Origin: UBA2365 sp964594045 | GTDB lineage: Bacteria; Bacteroidota; Bacteroidia; Chitinophagales; Saprospiraceae | Direction of reading: 5' to 3' | DNA length: 64,000 bases | Assembly (NCBI GenBank): GCA_964594045.1 | Contig: CAZQKR010000014.1 | Coordinates: 34,576 to 98,575, forward strand | Shown here: positions 26,765 to 36,900 of the stretch, piece after piece | Numbering within the stretch: the stretch's first letter is position 1 | Layout: each line of letters begins with the position of its first letter | Made by a program: the position numbers and the translations under genes | The notes under the pieces: model-generated | What the model was told of the DNA's origin: nothing | Databases searched by the model: none | Seen by the model: only the letters and a program-made list of their open reading frames with translations

Positions 26765-29113
26765 ATGTCTGAAAAGATCATACATATCGTTGATGAAATC
26801 GTGACCTCTTCAGGTCGGACACAGGACAGGCTGATCCCTATCCTGCAGGCCATTCAGCAGGAATTCAACTATTTACCAGAAGAAGCACTGGCCAGGGTTT
26901 GTGAAACCACAGAGATCACACCGGCACAGCTTTACAGTGTTTCGACTTTTTATTCCCAGTTCAGACACCAACAGGTAGGCAAACACATCATTCATGTGTG
27001 TGTTGGCACAGCATGCCATATTAAAGGGGCCATCCTGGTCTATGATGCTTTCAGAAGAGAATTGAAACTGGAGGAAGGAACGGATACAGATGCCCGGGGT
27101 TTATTTACCTTGTTGAAGGTTGCCTGTCTGGGATGCTGTACGATCGCACCGGTAGTTCAGATCGATGACATCACTTACGGGACTGTCACAACGGACAGTA
27201 TACCTGAAATTCTTGCAGATTTCCTCCGGCAGAAAAGCAATCCATCTACCAGGTACAGGGAGAAGCTTAATAGTGAAAACGCTGTTCAGGGTGAGATCAG
27301 GATTGGGTTAGGCTCCTGCTGTGTAGCAAGCGGAAGTTCGGAGGTGAAGGAAGTCCTTGAAAAAACCGTTCATTCCAATAAGCTCAACATTCATATTAAG
27401 CAAGTAGGATGTGTGGGTATCTGTAATCAGGTCCCGATGATGGAAATCATCAAAAATGGCGAAACACCGGCAGTTTACACAAAAATTCAGCCCGAATCGG
27501 TAAGAAAGATCGTTTTGGATCATTTCAGACCAGAAAATTTTTTTACTGATTACAGGAATCGCTTCATGAATTTTATTGAGCGGCTCGCAATAGAAAATAT
27601 CCCCGAAACGATCAGGAAATACTCTCCGGACAAAAGAGATACACCCATCGCTGAATTTCTCGCCAACCAGATCAACATCGGAACAGAACACAGGGGTCTC
27701 ATCAAGCCGCTTGACGTGGATGAATACATTAAACTGGGTGGTTTTTCGGCATTGAAAAAATGCCTCAACGAACTGACACCCGAATCGATAATTGAAGTGA
27801 TACGGGACAGCGGTTTGCGCGGCCGGGGTGGCGCAGGATTTTCAACAGGCGATAAATGGCGTCTGGTCAGAAATGCCTCTTCAGATCAAAAATTTGTGAT
27901 CTGCAACGGTGACGAAGGTGACCCGGGCGCATTCATGGACAGGATGCTGCTGGAATCCTATCCGTTCAGAATAATAGAAGGAATGATCATCGCAGCGATT
28001 GCTGTTGGCGCAACAAAAGGTATTTTTTATATCCGCGCCGAATATCAACTGGCCGTCCGGCACATCAGAACTGCGTTGGAAATCTGCAGGGAACGCAGAT
28101 TTATCGGCTCAGATTTAATGGACAGTAACTTTTCTTTCGACATCGAACTGTTTGAAGGAGCCGGTGCATTCATATGTGGTGAAGAAACCGCGCTGATCGC
28201 TTCCATCGAAGGTGACCGGGGTTTTCCTTCAATGCGCCCTCCCTACCCCGCTGAAAGCGGCTTGTGGGGCAAGCCCACATTGATCAACAACACGGAAACT
28301 TTCTCTCTAATTTCCTGGATATTCAGGAAAGGTGCTGCCGCATTCAATTCTATTGGTACCGACTCCAGCAAAGGCACAAAAGTATTTGCCCTGGCCGGAA
28401 AGATCAACCGGGGTGGATTGATCGAAGTTCCGATGGGTACCAGTATCAAAACAATTGTCGAAGATATCGGTGGTGGAATTTCCGGAGGAAGGGCTTTCAA
28501 AGCCGTTCAGATAGGCGGACCGTCAGGTGGCTGTATCCCTGCATCCATGTCTGATATCCCCATCGATTACGATTCACTCACAGAAGCAGGGGCCATGATG
28601 GGTTCAGGTGGATTGATCGTACTGGATGATTCGGACTGCATGGTGGATATTGCACGATACTTTTTGTCGTTCACACAGGATGAGTCCTGTGGAAAATGTA
28701 CCTTCTGCAGGATCGGGACGAAACGAATGCTCGATATATTGAATAAAATATGTTCAGGAAAAGGTACGCCTAAAGATCTTGACGAGCTTGAAATACTGGC
28801 CGGCCAGACAAAAAACGGCAGCTTATGCGGACTTGGAAAAACAGCCCCAAACCCTGTTCTTTCTACCCTGCGGTATTACCGGCATGAATATGAAGCACAC
28901 CTGAACGGAACTTGTCCAACCGGTAAATGTAAGGACATGATCCATTATTCCATCACGGAAGATTGTATTGGGTGCACCAAATGTGCCCAACGTTGCCCAA
29001 GTGATGCTATTCTGGCCAAACCACACGAAATACACGAAATCATCAGCGAAAAATGCATCAAATGTGATATTTGCCGGCAAATTTGCCCAACTGATGCCGT
29101 AATCATAACATAA
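26765..29113 (+). CDS. NuoE-NuoF fusion, NAD(H)-oxidising FMN/Fe-S subunit (HydB/HndC-like)
   Basis: 782 residues. Domains in order: NuoE-type thioredoxin-like [2Fe-2S] (1-160; Cys79, Cys84, Cys121, Cys125); a second thioredoxin-like [2Fe-2S] (about 178-262; GSCCVAS, VGCVGICNQ); the NuoF core with FMN site GRGGAGFSTGDKW and NADH loop GDEGDPGAF; the [4Fe-4S] loop SCGKCTFCRIGTKRM; and a C-terminal bacterial ferredoxin (CIGCTKCAQRCPSDA, CIKCDICRQICPTDA). This is the layout of the NAD-binding subunit of soluble and bifurcating [FeFe] hydrogenases, with the small NuoE subunit fused on. No hydrogenase catalytic subunit is nearby. Cytoplasmic. The next gene starts at the base after its stop. It is likely the electron entry (or exit) to the NAD pool for this operon. 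Confidence 0.92.
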   Translation: MSEKIIHIVDEIVTSSGRTQDRLIPILQAIQQEFNYLPEEALARVCETTEITPAQLYSVSTFYSQFRHQQVGKHIIHVCVGTACHIKGAILVYDAFRRELKLEEGTDTDARGLFTLLKVACLGCCTIAPVVQIDDITYGTVTTDSIPEILADFLRQKSNPSTRYREKLNSENAVQGEIRIGLGSCCVASGSSEVKEVLEKTVHSNKLNIHIKQVGCVGICNQVPMMEIIKNGETPAVYTKIQPESVRKIVLDHFRPENFFTDYRNRFMNFIERLAIENIPETIRKYSPDKRDTPIAEFLANQINIGTEHRGLIKPLDVDEYIKLGGFSALKKCLNELTPESIIEVIRDSGLRGRGGAGFSTGDKWRLVRNASSDQKFVICNGDEGDPGAFMDRMLLESYPFRIIEGMIIAAIAVGATKGIFYIRAEYQLAVRHIRTALEICRERRFIGSDLMDSNFSFDIELFEGAGAFICGEETALIASIEGDRGFPSMRPPYPAESGLWGKPTLINNTETFSLISWIFRKGAAAFNSIGTDSSKGTKVFALAGKINRGGLIEVPMGTSIKTIVEDIGGGISGGRAFKAVQIGGPSGGCIPASMSDIPIDYDSLTEAGAMMGSGGLIVLDDSDCMVDIARYFLSFTQDESCGKCTFCRIGTKRMLDILNKICSGKGTPKDLDELEILAGQTKNGSLCGLGKTAPNPVLSTLRYYRHEYEAHLNGTCPTGKCKDMIHYSITEDCIGCTKCAQRCPSDAILAKPHEIHEIISEKCIKCDICRQICPTDAVIIT

Positions 29114-30655
29114 ATGATAAAATTAACAATAGATTCCATACCGGTAAAGGTACCTGTGGGCACCACCATCCTGAAAGCTGCTGCGAGTATAGGCAAGCGC
29201 ATTCCGGTAATGTGCCATAATGAACAGGTACCTAATCATGCCTCCTGCATGGTCTGCAGTGTTAAAAACAATCATACAGGGAATTTTATCCCAGCATGCG
29301 AGTCAAAAGTTCAGGAAGGCATGGATCTATCCTGCAACACAATCGAAGTATTTGAATTCAGAAAAAATGCACTGGAGCTTTTATTGAGCGATCATACCGG
29401 GGATTGCGAAGCACCGTGCAGGATCGCCTGCCCTGCTTATATGGATATACCGGGGATGAACAGGGCCATTGCCTTGGGCGATCATGCCGAAGCCCTGGCG
29501 ATCGTGAAGGAAGAAATCGCATTACCCCTCGTACTTGGTTACATCTGTTCAGCACCGTGTGAAGGTGCATGCAGAAGAAAACAAATGGAAAATCCTGTCT
29601 CCATCTGCCAGTTGAAAAAATTTGTGGCGTTGGACACGCCCGATTATTTCCCACCAAAAGAAAACAGAAAAAATAAAAGGATCGCGGTGGTCGGTGCAGG
29701 CGTATCAGGATTGGCAGCCGCATATCATGTATTGAGGCTTGGCTATGATTGCACTGTGTTTGACAAAAACCCTGCTGCTGGCGGATCCTTATTGGCAGTT
29801 CCTGAAGATGAACTACCAAAAGATATCCTCGAAAAGGAAACCGGGATCCTGGAAAAATATGGCGCTGAATTTTGCCTGAATACCACTGTTGAGGGCAGCT
29901 CACTCAAAGCTGATTTTGACGCAGTGATCCTGGCAACGGGCGCCGGAAACGCTGAACCGGGCATTGTGATTGACAAGGACCTGTTTACCACAAATTATCC
30001 GAATGTATTTGCCTGCGGGTCAATGATCTCACCTGTTAAGATGGCTGTCAAAGCTGTAGCACAGGGCAAGGCTGCGGCATTTTCAGCCCATACATTTTTG
30101 TCTGGCAATAAGGTGCAAAAGCTGCATAGAAGCTTCAATTCCAGATTCGGTAAATTAAGCGAGACAGAGGTTGAGGAATACGCAAAAGAATCAAAACCGG
30201 CTGAAAGGACTGATCCGGTGAACGGCGACCTGCCAGGTTTTACCCGGGAAGAAGCCATTGCTGAGGCAGAAAGATGCCTACATTGTGATTGCAGAAAATC
30301 CAAATCCTGCATTCTCCGCATTCTTTCTGACCAATACCAGGCCGATCAGAAAAAGTATAAGCCGGAAGAACGCAAAAAAGTCCGTAAGTATTTCAAAAGA
30401 GATCTACTGGTTTATGAGCCTGAGAAATGCATCAAATGTGGCTTATGCGTTGAAACCGTCAGACAAAACAACGAACTGATCGGTCTGAGCTATATCGGCA
30501 GAGGTTTTGATATGCAAATTTCAGTTCCCTTCAACAAATCCCTGGACGTTGCGATCGAACGGGCAGCCCTTGCTTGCATACAAAACTGTCCGACCGGTGC
30601 TTTGTCACATTTTGCGGGAGAAGATAAGCTAACCACTAAAAAAAATGACACATGA
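29114..30655 (+). CDS. NuoG/GltD-like Fe-S flavoprotein lacking the NAD(P)H-binding domain
   Basis: 513 residues. An N-terminal plant-type [2Fe-2S] domain with NuoG-like cysteines (MCHNEQ, SCMVCS, PACES) is followed by the GltD-type [4Fe-4S] region (GDCEAPCRIACPAYMDIP, CSAPCEGACRR). An FAD Rossmann motif VVGAGVSGLAAAY lies at about 192-204. In GltD and NfnB a second Rossmann domain for NAD(P)H separates FDAVxLATG from the closing FAD strand. Here FDAVILATGAG runs almost directly into NVFACGSMISPVKM, so that domain is missing. The C-terminal part has CLHCDCRKSKSC and CIKCGLCVETV, then NCPTGAL, a NuoG-like cluster region. The enzyme must exchange electrons through Fe-S clusters, presumably with the NuoEF-like partner just upstream. 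Confidence 0.88.
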   Translation: MIKLTIDSIPVKVPVGTTILKAAASIGKRIPVMCHNEQVPNHASCMVCSVKNNHTGNFIPACESKVQEGMDLSCNTIEVFEFRKNALELLLSDHTGDCEAPCRIACPAYMDIPGMNRAIALGDHAEALAIVKEEIALPLVLGYICSAPCEGACRRKQMENPVSICQLKKFVALDTPDYFPPKENRKNKRIAVVGAGVSGLAAAYHVLRLGYDCTVFDKNPAAGGSLLAVPEDELPKDILEKETGILEKYGAEFCLNTTVEGSSLKADFDAVILATGAGNAEPGIVIDKDLFTTNYPNVFACGSMISPVKMAVKAVAQGKAAAFSAHTFLSGNKVQKLHRSFNSRFGKLSETEVEEYAKESKPAERTDPVNGDLPGFTREEAIAEAERCLHCDCRKSKSCILRILSDQYQADQKKYKPEERKKVRKYFKRDLLVYEPEKCIKCGLCVETVRQNNELIGLSYIGRGFDMQISVPFNKSLDVAIERAALACIQNCPTGALSHFAGEDKLTTKKNDT

Positions 30656-31755
30656 AGATATTTCCGCTGATCTGCCTGTTCATTGGGATAAGTGCGCCAA
30701 CTATTCATTCGCAGCACAGCTGGACATCTTTCAGGGGAAACCCGGCATTGACCGGTACGAGCAGATCAACGATGTCCAAATCCTACAAGCTGCTCTGGAA
30801 ATTTAAAACCGGTGACCAGATCAAGTCCTCTCCATTGGTTCTGAACGATACGATACTGGTGGGTTCTGATGATGGGTTTATTTATTCGATATCAAAAACA
30901 GGAAAACTGATCTGGAAATTCAACGCCGGCACTTCAGTTGAGGCTGCTCCGCTGATCCTGGATCGCCATGTTTACGCAGGAACACTGGAAGGCATTTTGT
31001 ATGCGATAAATTTCAGAACAGGCAAACAGCACTGGAAATATACCACTGAAGGCCGGATCGCCGGGGCACCCAACTGGAGCTTCAAATCCGGACAAAAACA
31101 AAAAAACATCATCATCGGCAGTTATGACTACAATTTGCACTGTGTAGATGCAAAAACGGGAAGAGTACAGTGGAAATTTGAAGCCGACAACTACATCAAC
31201 GGGTCAGCCGCCATTACCGGAAGTATGGCAGCTTTTGGCGGGTGTGACGGATTTTTAAGAGTGCTCAATGTACTTAACGGAAAAGAACTCTTCAAAATTG
31301 ATGTGAACAACTATCTTGCATCATCCGTTGCTGTCGATGACAACCGTGCATACTTTGGCAATTACGATGGTGAAGTCTTTTGTTATGACCTCAAATCAAA
31401 AAAACAGTTATGGAAATTTACCTGCAACGGCTCTGTGACATCATCTCCGGCAGTCAACGCAGATGTTGTCATTGTAACTTCTCAGGATAAAAAAGTGTAT
31501 TGTCTGAACAAAAAAACCGGAAAACTTTTATGGACTTTTCCTACATTGAATAAAATTGAAAGTTCGCCTGTGATCGCACAGCAGACAGTTGTCATAGCTT
31601 CCGGCGATGGCCGCCTGTATTTGCTGGATATCAAGACTGGAAAAAAGATCTGGTCGTATGAAGTGGGCAGTCCGCTGCACTCAACTCCGGCAGTGACCAA
31701 TAAATTCATTATTGTCGGAGCTGCCGATGGAAATGTATATGCTTTCGGAAGATAA
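30652..31755 (+). CDS. PQQ-like beta-propeller protein 5, exported
   Basis: 367 residues with a signal peptide ending near TIHSQ. The propeller begins at SWTSFRGNPALTG and shows very regular blades of about 42 residues: ISKTGKLIWKFN, INFRTGKQHWKYT, VDAKTGRVQWKFE, YDLKSKKQLWKFT, LNKKTGKLLWTFP, LDIKTGKKIWSYE. It is the most canonical propeller of the five, BamB-like in its repeats, but lacks a lipobox. Start overlaps the preceding stop as ATGA. Periplasmic. The seven or eight near-identical blades suggest a binding scaffold rather than an enzyme. Confidence 0.88.
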   Translation: MKIFPLICLFIGISAPTIHSQHSWTSFRGNPALTGTSRSTMSKSYKLLWKFKTGDQIKSSPLVLNDTILVGSDDGFIYSISKTGKLIWKFNAGTSVEAAPLILDRHVYAGTLEGILYAINFRTGKQHWKYTTEGRIAGAPNWSFKSGQKQKNIIIGSYDYNLHCVDAKTGRVQWKFEADNYINGSAAITGSMAAFGGCDGFLRVLNVLNGKELFKIDVNNYLASSVAVDDNRAYFGNYDGEVFCYDLKSKKQLWKFTCNGSVTSSPAVNADVVIVTSQDKKVYCLNKKTGKLLWTFPTLNKIESSPVIAQQTVVIASGDGRLYLLDIKTGKKIWSYEVGSPLHSTPAVTNKFIIVGAADGNVYAFGR

Positions 31756-31770
31756 ATTAAAAAGGACAAT

Positions 31771-33087
31771 ATGAAAATAATCTATATCGTTCCCAGTTTC
31801 GGAGGCAGCTTTTATTGCGGTAATTGTTTGAGAGACAGTGTGTTTTCCAAAGCGATGAAAGCAAATGGCCACGATGCGGTCACCCTGCCGTTATACCTTC
31901 CTCATTCCATTAAAGAATTTGCCCATCACCCCGAAGTGCCTGTGTTTTATGGTGCGGTCAATATATATCTTAAACAACAATTCAAGGTATTCCGCCACAT
32001 GCCCAAGTGGTTGTATTCATTTTTCAATTCGCCTTTTATCTTAAAACTGGCTGCTATGAAATCTGGCTCTACAAGGGCAGAAGGACTTGAAGAGATGACC
32101 ATATCCATGCTGAATGGAGCTGAAGGATTTCAGGCTGATGAGCTGGATGAGCTGATACAATACATCAGGCATCATGAAAAACCGGATGTAATTCATCTAT
32201 CCAATGCATTATTGATGGGGCTGGCTAAAAAAATGAAAGAAGAACTTCAGGTTCCTGTTTTCTGTTCCCTCCAGGATGAAGATGTCTGGATCAATGCAAT
32301 GAATGAGCAATATAAACCAAAACTCTGGCAGCTGATGAGTGAGAAAGCTCAGGATATTGATGCTTTTATTGCGGTAAGCCATTACTTCAAAAATGTCATG
32401 CAACAATACATGGATATCCCTGACTCAAAGATCCATGCAGTTCATTTGGGGGTTGATCCTGAATTGTACAAGCTTAGAATTCCTGCATACGATCCCCAGG
32501 CAATCGGCTTTTTGTCCCGGATGAATGAAGAAAATGGATTTGGGATTTTGATCGATGCATTTATTCGGTTGAAACAAAATCCGGCTTTTGCCTCTGTAAA
32601 ACTGGTCCTGACAGGGGGCAAAACCGGTGATGACAACAAATTCATTTCAAAACAACTCCAAAAACTAAAAAAGAACAGTCTGTCTGAACAGGTTGAAATA
32701 CTTGATTTCGGGGATAAGTGCACAACGGATACTCTTGAGGTCTTTTTTGATAAGATCAGTGTATTGTCCGTTCCGGTTGTGCATGGGGAAGCATTCGGGC
32801 TATATCTTCTTGAGGCAATGGCTTCCGGCATTCCTTTGGTACAGCCTGCAGTCGGGGCTTTCCCCGAAATAGTAGAAACATCCAACGCAGGTTATATTTA
32901 CAGTCCCAATACAGCAGATGCCTTGTGTGATAAATGGGCAGAAGTCCTGCAGGACAAGGATAATCTGAATACATCAGGTGACAATGGCAGAAGGGCCGTT
33001 GAAGACATATTCAATCTGAGAAAAACAACGGCGCAGCTTGTTGAAATTTATGTGAAAATTGGAGGATTCGGGGATTTGAAGATTTGA
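31771..33087 (+). CDS. GT4-type glycosyltransferase
   Basis: 438 residues. The N-terminal Rossmann domain starts IIYIVPSFGGSFYCGNCLRD, with the glycine-rich acceptor-side loop. The C-terminal GT-B domain has the sugar-nucleotide motif EAFGLYLLEAMASGIPLV, where the two Glu residues of the EX7E signature can be seen. No signal peptide; cytoplasmic. It follows propeller 5 by 15 bp on the same strand, so it is probably the last gene of the redox operon. Its link to electron transfer is unclear: it might glycosylate a lipid or an exported partner. Confidence 0.82.
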   Translation: MKIIYIVPSFGGSFYCGNCLRDSVFSKAMKANGHDAVTLPLYLPHSIKEFAHHPEVPVFYGAVNIYLKQQFKVFRHMPKWLYSFFNSPFILKLAAMKSGSTRAEGLEEMTISMLNGAEGFQADELDELIQYIRHHEKPDVIHLSNALLMGLAKKMKEELQVPVFCSLQDEDVWINAMNEQYKPKLWQLMSEKAQDIDAFIAVSHYFKNVMQQYMDIPDSKIHAVHLGVDPELYKLRIPAYDPQAIGFLSRMNEENGFGILIDAFIRLKQNPAFASVKLVLTGGKTGDDNKFISKQLQKLKKNSLSEQVEILDFGDKCTTDTLEVFFDKISVLSVPVVHGEAFGLYLLEAMASGIPLVQPAVGAFPEIVETSNAGYIYSPNTADALCDKWAEVLQDKDNLNTSGDNGRRAVEDIFNLRKTTAQLVEIYVKIGGFGDLKI

Positions 33088-33176
33088 ATCCCGACGATGA
33101 ATGTACTGACGAATGCTGACGATGCTTTGCATATCAGCACATATCAGGCTAGCTTGTCAGCATTTTCAATCGGGAT
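33088..33176. repeat. nested inverted repeat between the glycosyltransferase and ABC genes
   Basis: The outer arms ATCCCGA (33088-33094) and TCGGGAT (33170-33176) enclose perfect 9-base arms AATGCTGAC (33112-33120) and GTCAGCATT (33156-33164). It begins one base after the glycosyltransferase stop. No T-tract follows, so a simple intrinsic terminator is doubtful; it may still form a transcript-end structure. Confidence 0.5.
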
Positions 33177-33301
33177 CTTGGAGATTTGAAGGTTAAAACG
33201 AATACTGAGTACAGAAGAAATATTAAATGACCATATTTTATGTTAATTCTCGAATATTCGAATCCTCGAATCAAAGCATGAACGAAAAATTGAAATAATT
33301 T

Positions 33302-33309
33302 TATTTTTG
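33302..33309 (+). promoter_or_regulatory. candidate -7 box (TATTTTTG) abutting the ABC ATPase start
   Basis: TATTTTTG fits TAnnTTTG and ends four bases before the ATG at 33314. If used, transcription would start at about the ATG and give a leaderless message. The -33 region lacks TTTG, so support is weak. Confidence 0.3.
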
Positions 33310-33313
33310 CCAG

Positions 33314-33991
33314 ATGAAAATAGAACTCCAACATATCTGTAAAAGTTATCCTGCAACACAGAGAAATGTCCTCGATGATATTTCTCTGACCATTGGAGCG
33401 AATACCACGATGGCCATTACCGGACCATCAGGATGCGGCAAAAGTACTTTGCTGAATATCATCGGTATGCTGGACAGACCCGTTTCAGGCAGTGTGATGA
33501 TTGATGGAATGGATATTTCATCATTGAATGATACGGAATCTGCAGGGATCAGAAATCAAAAAATCGGTTTTATATTCCAGTTGCATCACTTGTTGCCACA
33601 ACTGAATATTCTGGATAACATTCTGTTACCAACGCTGGTGTTTAAGGACGAACCGCTCAAAAGTAATTCCGGAGCCAGAGCGCTTGAATTGCTGGAAACT
33701 GTTGGCCTGGCAGATAAAATAAAACAATTTCCAGGCCAGCTTTCCGTAGGCGAATGCCAGCGGGCAGCGGTGGTCAGGGCATTGATCAATCAGCCTGAAC
33801 TGATATTGGCAGATGAGCCTACCGGGTCATTGGATCAGGAATCCGCCGAACAGGTCGGGAATTTGTTGTTGTCCATCCACCGGATGTATCAAGTCACGCT
33901 GGTGGTTGTGACACACGCGCCCATGCTGGCTTCAAAAATGAGCCATGTGTACACTTTGCAAAACGGCCGTTTAATTCAATCATCCCGGTAA
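33314..33991 (+). CDS. ABC transporter ATP-binding protein, LolD/MacB type
   Basis: 225 residues, normal for the LolD/FtsE/MacB ATPase group. Walker A GPSGCGKST at residues 37-45, Q-loop FQLHHLLPQLN, signature LSVGECQRAAVVRAL, Walker B LILADEPTGSLD and the H-loop VVVTHAP are intact. Such ATPases drive mechanotransmission by FtsX-like permeases, moving lipoproteins, peptides or other substrates out of the inner membrane rather than importing solutes. The partner permease starts 4 bp downstream. It is separated from the redox operon by 226 bp with an inverted repeat, so co-transcription is uncertain. Confidence 0.93.
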   Translation: MKIELQHICKSYPATQRNVLDDISLTIGANTTMAITGPSGCGKSTLLNIIGMLDRPVSGSVMIDGMDISSLNDTESAGIRNQKIGFIFQLHHLLPQLNILDNILLPTLVFKDEPLKSNSGARALELLETVGLADKIKQFPGQLSVGECQRAAVVRALINQPELILADEPTGSLDQESAEQVGNLLLSIHRMYQVTLVVVTHAPMLASKMSHVYTLQNGRLIQSSR

Positions 33992-33995
33992 CATT

Positions 33996-36900
33996 TTGAA
34001 TAAAGTCAGATACATACTGCAATCGATCCGGTATTACAGAAGGCAGCATTTAACCGTTCTGGCCGGAATAATGCTGACCACTGCGATCATAACCGGCGCA
34101 CTGGTGGTTGGTGATTCCATAAAATACAGCCTGCGCAAAATTACAGAAGCGCGTCTGGGGCAGATTCAGTATGTTTTGCAAACAAATGACGGTTTTGTCC
34201 GCTCAAAACTGGCGGATGAACTTGCGTCCGAATTGAGTGTCAAAGCCGCTTCGGTCATGCTCCAAAAGGGTGTGACCATCAATCCGGATAAGGATCTGCG
34301 CATCAATCATTCACAGGTGATCGGTATTGATCCGGGTTTCTGGAGTATGAACGGGCTTCAGATGCCGGACCTGAACCATGATGAAGCCATCATCAATATT
34401 CAGGCAGCTGAAAAACTCGGTCTAAAAGTGAATGATGATATCGTCATCCGGGTTGAAAAAATAAGCGTCATACCGGTTAATTCGCCGTTCAGTGTGGAAG
34501 AGGTGCCGTCAGTTTCTTTCAGGTTGAAAGTAAAGTACATTGCAGATGACGATCATCTGGGTCGTTTTAGCCTCAAAAGCAATCAGGTAGCGCCGTATAA
34601 TATCTTCATTCCAAAAACTTTGTTATGGGAAGCAATGGAACTTCACGGACTGGCCAATGCCATACTCATCGGAGGGCCAACAGACCATAGCGCTGACACA
34701 TTCAATAAGGCCATCAAAAAACTATGGCAACCGGAGGATGCAGGAATAGATCTGAGAAAACTGGATGATCAGGGCAATTTTGAAATGACTTCCGGCAGGA
34801 TCTTTATCGACACGCAGATCTCTTCAACCATCATCCAACAGAAATTACCGGTGCAGACCGTATTGAGCTACCTGGTAAATACCATTCAGCACAAATCTGC
34901 GGAAACACCGTATTCCTTTGTTTCTGCTGTTTCAGACAACTTTTACGGAAAAGAGATCCGTGAAAAGGACATCATCATCAATCGTTGGCTTGCTGATGAC
35001 CTCCAGGCGACGGAAGGAGATACCATCGAACTGACTTATTATATCATTGATCCCCTGCAAAATCTCAGGGAAAAAAGTTCGGAGTTTGTGGTCAAAGAGA
35101 TCATCCCTACGAAGCAGGAATTGGTTGACCGGTCATTGATGCCCCGGTTCCCCGGCTTTGCAAAGGCGGTGAGTTGCATGGAATGGAATTCCAATATCCC
35201 GGTTGAAATGAAGCGGATCCGGGATAAAGATGAAACATATTGGAACGAATTCAGAGGCACACCCAAAGCGCTGATTTCCATAAAAGCAGGCCATCAGATA
35301 TGGAACAATAAATTCGGAGAGTACACTGCAATCCGTTTCAATGATTCCATATTTGACCAACCGTCTGATATCAATCAAATCGCTTCAGAAATATTAAAAA
35401 CGATCAGTCCATCGGACCTGAACCTCATTGTTGCCGATGTAAAACAGGCCGGGATAGAGGCTTCACAGAACGGGGTCGATTTCGGACAGTTGTTCCTGGG
35501 ATTGAGTTTCTTCGTCATACTCGCCGGGATACTGTTAACTGGCATGCTTTACGTTTTGAGTTTACAGAGACGGCAGACAGAAACCGGAATACTGATCAGT
35601 GCTGGTTTCACGCAAAAAAATATACTCAACTATCGTCTGTTGGAAAACCTGGCCATCATACTGGCGGGAAGTCTTTTGGGTGTGATCGCCGGGATCGGGT
35701 ACAATTACATCCTGCTGGAAGCGATCAATTCCCTGTGGAATGATATGCTGCGTACATCCATGGTGCATGTTTCCATCCGGTATGAAACCTTGTTTACAGG
35801 TTTTATGAGTAGTGTCATATTATCGTTTTTGGTCATTTATGGGATTACGGTCAAAAACCTGAAGCAAACTGTCGTGTCATTGATCAATTCAGGCACGACA
35901 ACACCAAAAGCGGGCAAGCATCATTCAGGAAGGAACAGAATGAGCAATTTGACCTCTTTGGCCATTCAGAACGCACTGCACAATAAGGCAAGGAGCCTGA
36001 CCACCATCGTATTGCTGGCTTTGGGAGTTTTTGTGCTGGTCCTGACTGCAGCCAACAGGAAAATAGTAACGGATACTGATTCCGGCAACTCATCCGGGAC
36101 TGGAGGATATCAATTGTGGGCTGAGTCGAGTGTCCCTTTTGACTACAATATCGATACAAAAGAGGGAAGAGAAAAGCTGGGATTGAACAATGATCCGGTT
36201 TTTGAGGATGTTACATTTTATCCCATGCTTGCATTAGACGGGGATGACGCCAGTTGTTTGAATCTAAATCAGGTTTCTTCGCCAACGATTCTTGGCATCA
36301 ATCCGGCAATTCTGGACTCAAGAAATTCATTTTCTTTTGATCAGCTTGCACCTTCGGTGAATGAAAGGGAACCCTGGAAAGCATTGAATAAGTTTTACGG
36401 TAAAAACATTATCCCGGCGTTTGCTGATCAGACGGTGATCACCTGGGGTTTAATGAAAAATGTAGGAGATACGCTGTTATATACAAATGAATCAGGTGAA
36501 GAACTCAGAATAGTGCTGATCGGAGGGCTGAGCGCTTCTGTTTTCCAGGGCAATATCATGATCTCAGCATCCAATTTTAAGGAGCATTTTCCTTCGATAA
36601 ATTACTCCAGACTGATGCTGATCGATATGCCTTCCCCGAAAAAAAATGAGGTAAGCAGCCAGCTTTCACAATATTTTCAGGATCATGGAATGGATATTAC
36701 ATCAGCAACAGACAGGTTGAACCAGTTCAATTCGGTCTCCAACACCTATTTGTCCGTGTTCATGATACTTGGTGGCCTGGGCTTACTGATCGGCACCATT
36801 GGCATGGGGATAATCCTTTACCGGAATATGCTCGAGAGGAGACAGGAAATCGCCTTATTGATGGCTTTGGGTTTCACGCGCAAAAAAATCAGTTACCTGT

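Noticed and set aside
26765..30655. [FeFe] or [NiFe] hydrogenase
   Set aside because: The NuoEF-like and NuoG-like modules resemble hydrogenase partners, but no H-cluster or NiFe catalytic motif is present in the neighbourhood.
18015..31755. True PQQ-dependent alcohol or glucose dehydrogenases
   Set aside because: The propellers have PQQ-like blade repeats but lack the visible catalytic Glu/Asn/Asp arrangement, the vicinal disulfide and the usual length of about 600 residues; no cytochrome domain either.
33240..33275. tRNA gene suggested by TTCGAATCC
   Set aside because: No acceptor, D or anticodon arms can be drawn; the word belongs to local short repeats.
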